From NCBI GenBank assembly GCA_018907035.1, contig JACCIC010000005.1, positions 3,427,501 to 3,491,500 on the forward strand: 64,000 nt of DNA, written 5' to 3'. The translations under genes were made by a program, and so were the position numbers. This stretch comes from Sycobia sp. Sy_11. Its lineage: Eukaryota; Arthropoda; Insecta; Hymenoptera; Epichrysomallidae. This document shows, piece after piece, positions 63,111-64,000 of this stretch. The first letter of the stretch is position 1. Every line of letters starts with the position of its first letter. The notes under the pieces are model-generated. The model saw only the letters and a list, made by a program, of their open reading frames with translations, ran no database searches and was not told the DNA's origin.

Positions 63111-63162
<52 letters not shown>
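63111..63162. repeat. (TA)n microsatellite next to the GNBP-like start
   Basis: About 26 TA units beginning 47 bases upstream of the GNBP-like ATG, so inside its promoter or 5' UTR; its length could influence expression. Confidence 0.92.
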
Positions 63163-63164
<2 letters not shown>

Positions 63165-63679
63165 CAATAACAGAAGAGAGAAAAAATTACAAAGTATCGT
63201 AATTAAAGAATTATTACAAATACTATAGGACATCATCAGAATATGAAACTCTATATTAATAAAAGAGTTTTAGGAAACAGAAATTAGTAAATCCACTTTT
63301 AAATAAAAATCAGTAAATATTTTAATAAAATTGTTTTAATTTTATACCAATAGAAATATTTTAATTAACATAAATTATTATAGAATACGTATTTTATATT
63401 CATATCTCTTAATTTTTTACATGTTTATTTTTGAGGATTAATATGCATTAAGGTCAATTTATGACAATTACAATATAATGAAAAACTGTAAATTAATGTT
63501 TATATACATAACTTATAACAAATGTATATTGTTTGAATATAAATTTAAAATCATATATATATATATATGTATATATATATTCGCAAAATTCTTTTACCAA
63601 AAGAGAATCTTTAAGCAGAGTACGAACTTATCGATAACAGATTTGTATATCTCGCGGCACTGTATTGCGCCGTGCATGC

Positions 63680-63691
63680 GCAATGGCATAA
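63680..63691. promoter_or_regulatory. NRF-1/Ewg-like site before the 63803 gene
   Basis: The motif CGTGCATGCGCA, one mismatch from the NRF-1 consensus, lies within a short GC-rich segment (63650-63700) about 110-130 bases before the start codon. Typical place for a housekeeping promoter. Exact base positions may be off by a few. Confidence 0.42.
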
Positions 63692-63802
63692 CGCGTAAGT
63701 AGGTTTGTTTTCATCGCAGTGTGCGAGTGGAGCATTTTACGTTATAGATCTGAATTTCTGATCAAAGTTTGATCAATAATTTATTGAATAAACAACTATA
63801 TA

Positions 63803-64000
63803 ATGATTAGTATAGCAACCAGGAATGCAAGAGGTAATTCATGCATTTTCAAATTTATAAAAAAGGAGTTGAATTCTTTACTCAGTGATAATAAAGAACT
63901 GTATACATCTTTAAAAAGAGGTTATGCTGTAATAATTAATGAAAAAAGCTTACTTTATAAATGTATGAAATTTAAAAAAGAACAATTATTTACGAACAAA
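63803..64000 (+). CDS. 5' end of an unrecognised gene running off the window
   Basis: An ATG at 63803 opens a frame of 66 codons that is still open at the last base. The product starts MISIATRNARG, has a short amphipathic basic N-terminus (possible mitochondrial targeting), then a Lys/Leu-rich helical stretch with KKELNSLLSDNKELYTSLKR. I do not recognise the family. A GTAATT sequence after codon 10 could be a donor, but the frame stays open through it, so reading through is the simpler model. A GC-rich segment at 63640-63720 with a CGTGCATGCGCA motif looks like its promoter. It is divergent from the GNBP-like gene, with 738 bases between the two start codons. Confidence 0.55.
   Translation, partial: MISIATRNARGNSCIFKFIKKELNSLLSDNKELYTSLKRGYAVIINEKSLLYKCMKFKKEQLFTNK

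Noticed and set aside
1..64000. CRISPR arrays, operons, prophage or bacterial contamination
   Set aside because: All recognised genes have spliceosomal introns and animal protein families; no spaced direct repeats or bacterial signals seen.

Overview
The window is nuclear DNA of an insect, most likely a hymenopteran (ant or other aculeate). It is AT-rich and very low in gene density, with spliceosomal GT-AG introns, very many (TA)n, (CT)n and (CA)n microsatellites, and separate GC/CpG-rich islands. Nothing looks prokaryotic. The lineage call rests on general genome style and on the protein families, not on a marker gene.

Five multi-exon genes could be assembled by joining exons in phase, and a sixth starts at the right edge. 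(1) 24588-14443, minus: six-exon core alpha-1,3-fucosyltransferase (FucTA type, 452 aa), a Golgi N-glycan enzyme. (2) 40187-48655, plus: eleven-exon gene for a ~1556-aa protein. Its middle resembles the TRMT2A tRNA-uridine methyltransferase but lacks the catalytic residues, and it is fused to a long SPPRR/HDSR/glycine-rich tail. (3) 51054-51916, plus: mitochondrial ribosomal protein uS10m (mRpS10). (4) 53170-52020, minus: two-exon secreted protein of unknown family with a furin-type RPKR site, tail-to-tail with mRpS10. (5) 63064-56742, minus: seven-exon GNBP/beta-glucan-recognition-type immune protein with a catalytically dead GH16-like domain and no CBM39 domain. (6) 63803 to beyond 64000, plus: start of an unrecognised gene.

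Mobile elements: a dead mariner with terminal inverted repeats and TA duplications (3170-4129) lies against a decayed non-LTR retrotransposon with an RNase H domain (about 4130-5760). A short element with ~50-bp inverted ends (58662-59001) has a second partial copy at 25242-25490. A single fossil exon resembling a sugar transporter lies at 35376-35603.

Layout: 1-14 kb is gene-free with the two transposon remnants; 14.4-24.6 kb is the fucosyltransferase; 25-40 kb is a gene desert ending in a GC-rich, microsatellite-filled block (36.4-38.4 kb); 40-53.2 kb is the gene-dense part; 53.7-55.7 kb is a second GC-rich repeat block; 56.7-63.1 kb is the GNBP gene. The genes are functionally unrelated and are not a cluster. 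The best candidate for something undescribed is the TRMT2A-derived pseudoenzyme; second is the small secreted precursor.
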